From Synergistaceae bacterium (GTDB taxonomy: Bacteria > Synergistota > Synergistia > Synergistales > Aminobacteriaceae): DNA of 5,836 nucleotides. Positions within the stretch are counted from its first letter, which is position 1. Each line of letters opens with the position of its first letter. The notes under the pieces are model-generated. The model was not told where the DNA came from and ran no database searches. It saw nothing but the letters and a program-made list of their open reading frames with translations. The position numbers were made by a program, and so were the translations under genes. Below, piece by piece: positions 5,179 to 5,836 of the stretch. The DNA lies in NCBI GenBank assembly GCA_017427625.1, contig JAFRSL010000182.1, positions 1 through 5,836 on the forward strand. The letters are read 5' to 3'.

Positions 5179-5836
5179 ATGTACAAGGCAATAGTAATAC
5201 GTCTGTTACCGACGAGATCACAAGCAAAACTATTTGGCAGAATATCGGAACAGCTCGTTGGACGTGGAACTGGGGACTTGCATTTCAGAAGAAATAATTT
5301 TGCGTGATGTGAATATGGGAATAGATGTAGGCGTGAAATCACTGGCCGTAGTGAGCTGTGGCGGACACAAGAGAGTGTTCAGGAACATCAATCGGAGTCA
5401 CAAAATGCGAAGATTTACCAAACAGCTCAAGCATCATCAGAGAATTTTGTCGAGGAAGAAAAAAGGCTCGAAGAATTACCTGAAAGAAAAATACAGGGTG
5501 CAGGACTTATATGGCAGGATAAAGCGCAGAAGACACGAGTACACAAAACAGACAGCGGCAAAAATCGTGAGCATGAAGCCCAAAGTCATAGTGCTTGAAG
5601 ATTTGAACATACAGGGAATGATGAAGAACCGGCATCTTGCACGGGCAGTCGCGGAACAGAATTTGTATTTACTGCGGACGCTGATAGAGCGCAAGGCTGC
5701 AAGTTCAGGGATAGAAATCAAATTTGCGGACAGGTTTTACCCAAGTTCAAAGACATGTTCAAAGTGCGGTCATGTGAAGAAAGATTTGAAGCTGTCAGAG
5801 CGGATATACAAGTGTCCTGAATGCGGGAAAATAATC
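5179..5836 (+). pseudogene. tnpB: Broken IS200/IS605-family tnpB (RNA-guided nuclease), cut by the window end
   Basis: The ATG at 5179 opens MYKAIVIRLLPTRSQAKLF, the usual TnpB N-terminus. The next segment, WQNIGTARWTWNWGLAFQ, continues in another frame (from 5235), which fits loss of one T from a TTTT run at 5233-5236. That frame stops at 5295. From about 5300 a third frame takes over with MGIDVGVKSLAVV (ATG at 5315) and stays open to the edge. Some 120-150 codons expected between the N-terminal helix and RuvC-I are missing, so a deletion of roughly 400 bases joins the pieces near 5290-5310. Counting from that internal ATG, the retained residues are RuvC-I Asp4, the LSRKKKGSKN region (45-54), RuvC-II Glu95 in VLEDLNIQGM, and zinc-finger pairs C148-x2-C151 and C167-x2-C170. 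RuvC-III and the guide-RNA-bearing right end lie outside. The intact protein is an omega-RNA-guided DNA nuclease that helps retain the transposon; this copy should be inactive. No tnpA is seen. Confidence 0.85.

Noticed and set aside
5229..5240. Programmed frameshift joining the tnpB pieces
   Set aside because: There is no proper slippery heptamer with a downstream structure, and a second lesion with a missing block follows, so decay explains the data better.
5476..5721. Minus-strand open frames within 5121-5342 and 5476-5721
   Set aside because: Both lie opposite recognisable tnpB coding pieces and encode nothing familiar.
1..5836. CRISPR array, tRNA or rRNA genes, defence system
   Set aside because: No regularly spaced repeats, no tRNA-like cloverleaf or rRNA signature noticed, and no genes of known defence systems beyond the broken antitoxin module and tnpB.

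Overview
This is an ordinary bacterial chromosome segment with a mobile-element fragment at its right edge. The most interesting content is decay: the last codons of a lost toxin gene behind an orphan antitoxin, and a broken tnpB. I found no RNA gene, CRISPR array, or convincing new multi-gene system. The organism is probably an anaerobic, likely Gram-negative bacterium. This rests on the lipoprotein-type signal, a GT-C membrane glycosyltransferase and the general character of the proteins. A Synergistota-like host is a guess from the feel of the proteins, not a demonstrated result.

Left part (1-1123, minus strand). Reading leftward, a 92-residue CPYC thioredoxin/glutaredoxin-like protein overlaps by one base a RelB/DinJ-type antitoxin. 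Where the cognate toxin should start, only 16 codons resembling a YoeB/RelE-type toxin C-terminus remain (539-589). A 160-codon fragment of an unrecognised Ser/Thr-rich protein then runs off the left edge.

Divergent control region (1124-1204). About 80 AT-rich bases separate the minus-strand cluster from a plus-strand cluster. They carry overlapping -10-like hexamers on the two strands.

Plus-strand operon (1205-5088). Four genes are packed with gaps of 3, 13 and 13 bases: a YcaC-like isochorismatase-family hydrolase, a multi-pass GT-C (ArnT/PMT-like) glycosyltransferase, an exported protein or lipoprotein of unknown function, and a UDP-glucose 4-epimerase (GalE). The GT-C protein and GalE suggest cell-envelope glycan assembly: GalE would supply UDP-galactose-type sugar in the cytoplasm, and the GT-C enzyme would act on a lipid-linked sugar at the outer face of the membrane. 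The hydrolase and the exported protein have no obvious link to that role beyond position. The GT-C protein appears to lack the usual Asp and Lys of the family's first periplasmic loop.

Right edge (5089-5836). An IS200/IS605-type tnpB begins 90 bases after galE with a good ribosome binding site. It has lost one base after codon 19 and most of the region between the N-terminal helix and the RuvC domain. The RuvC-I Asp, RuvC-II Glu and zinc-finger cysteines are intact, and the gene is cut by the window end before RuvC-III. No tnpA is present.
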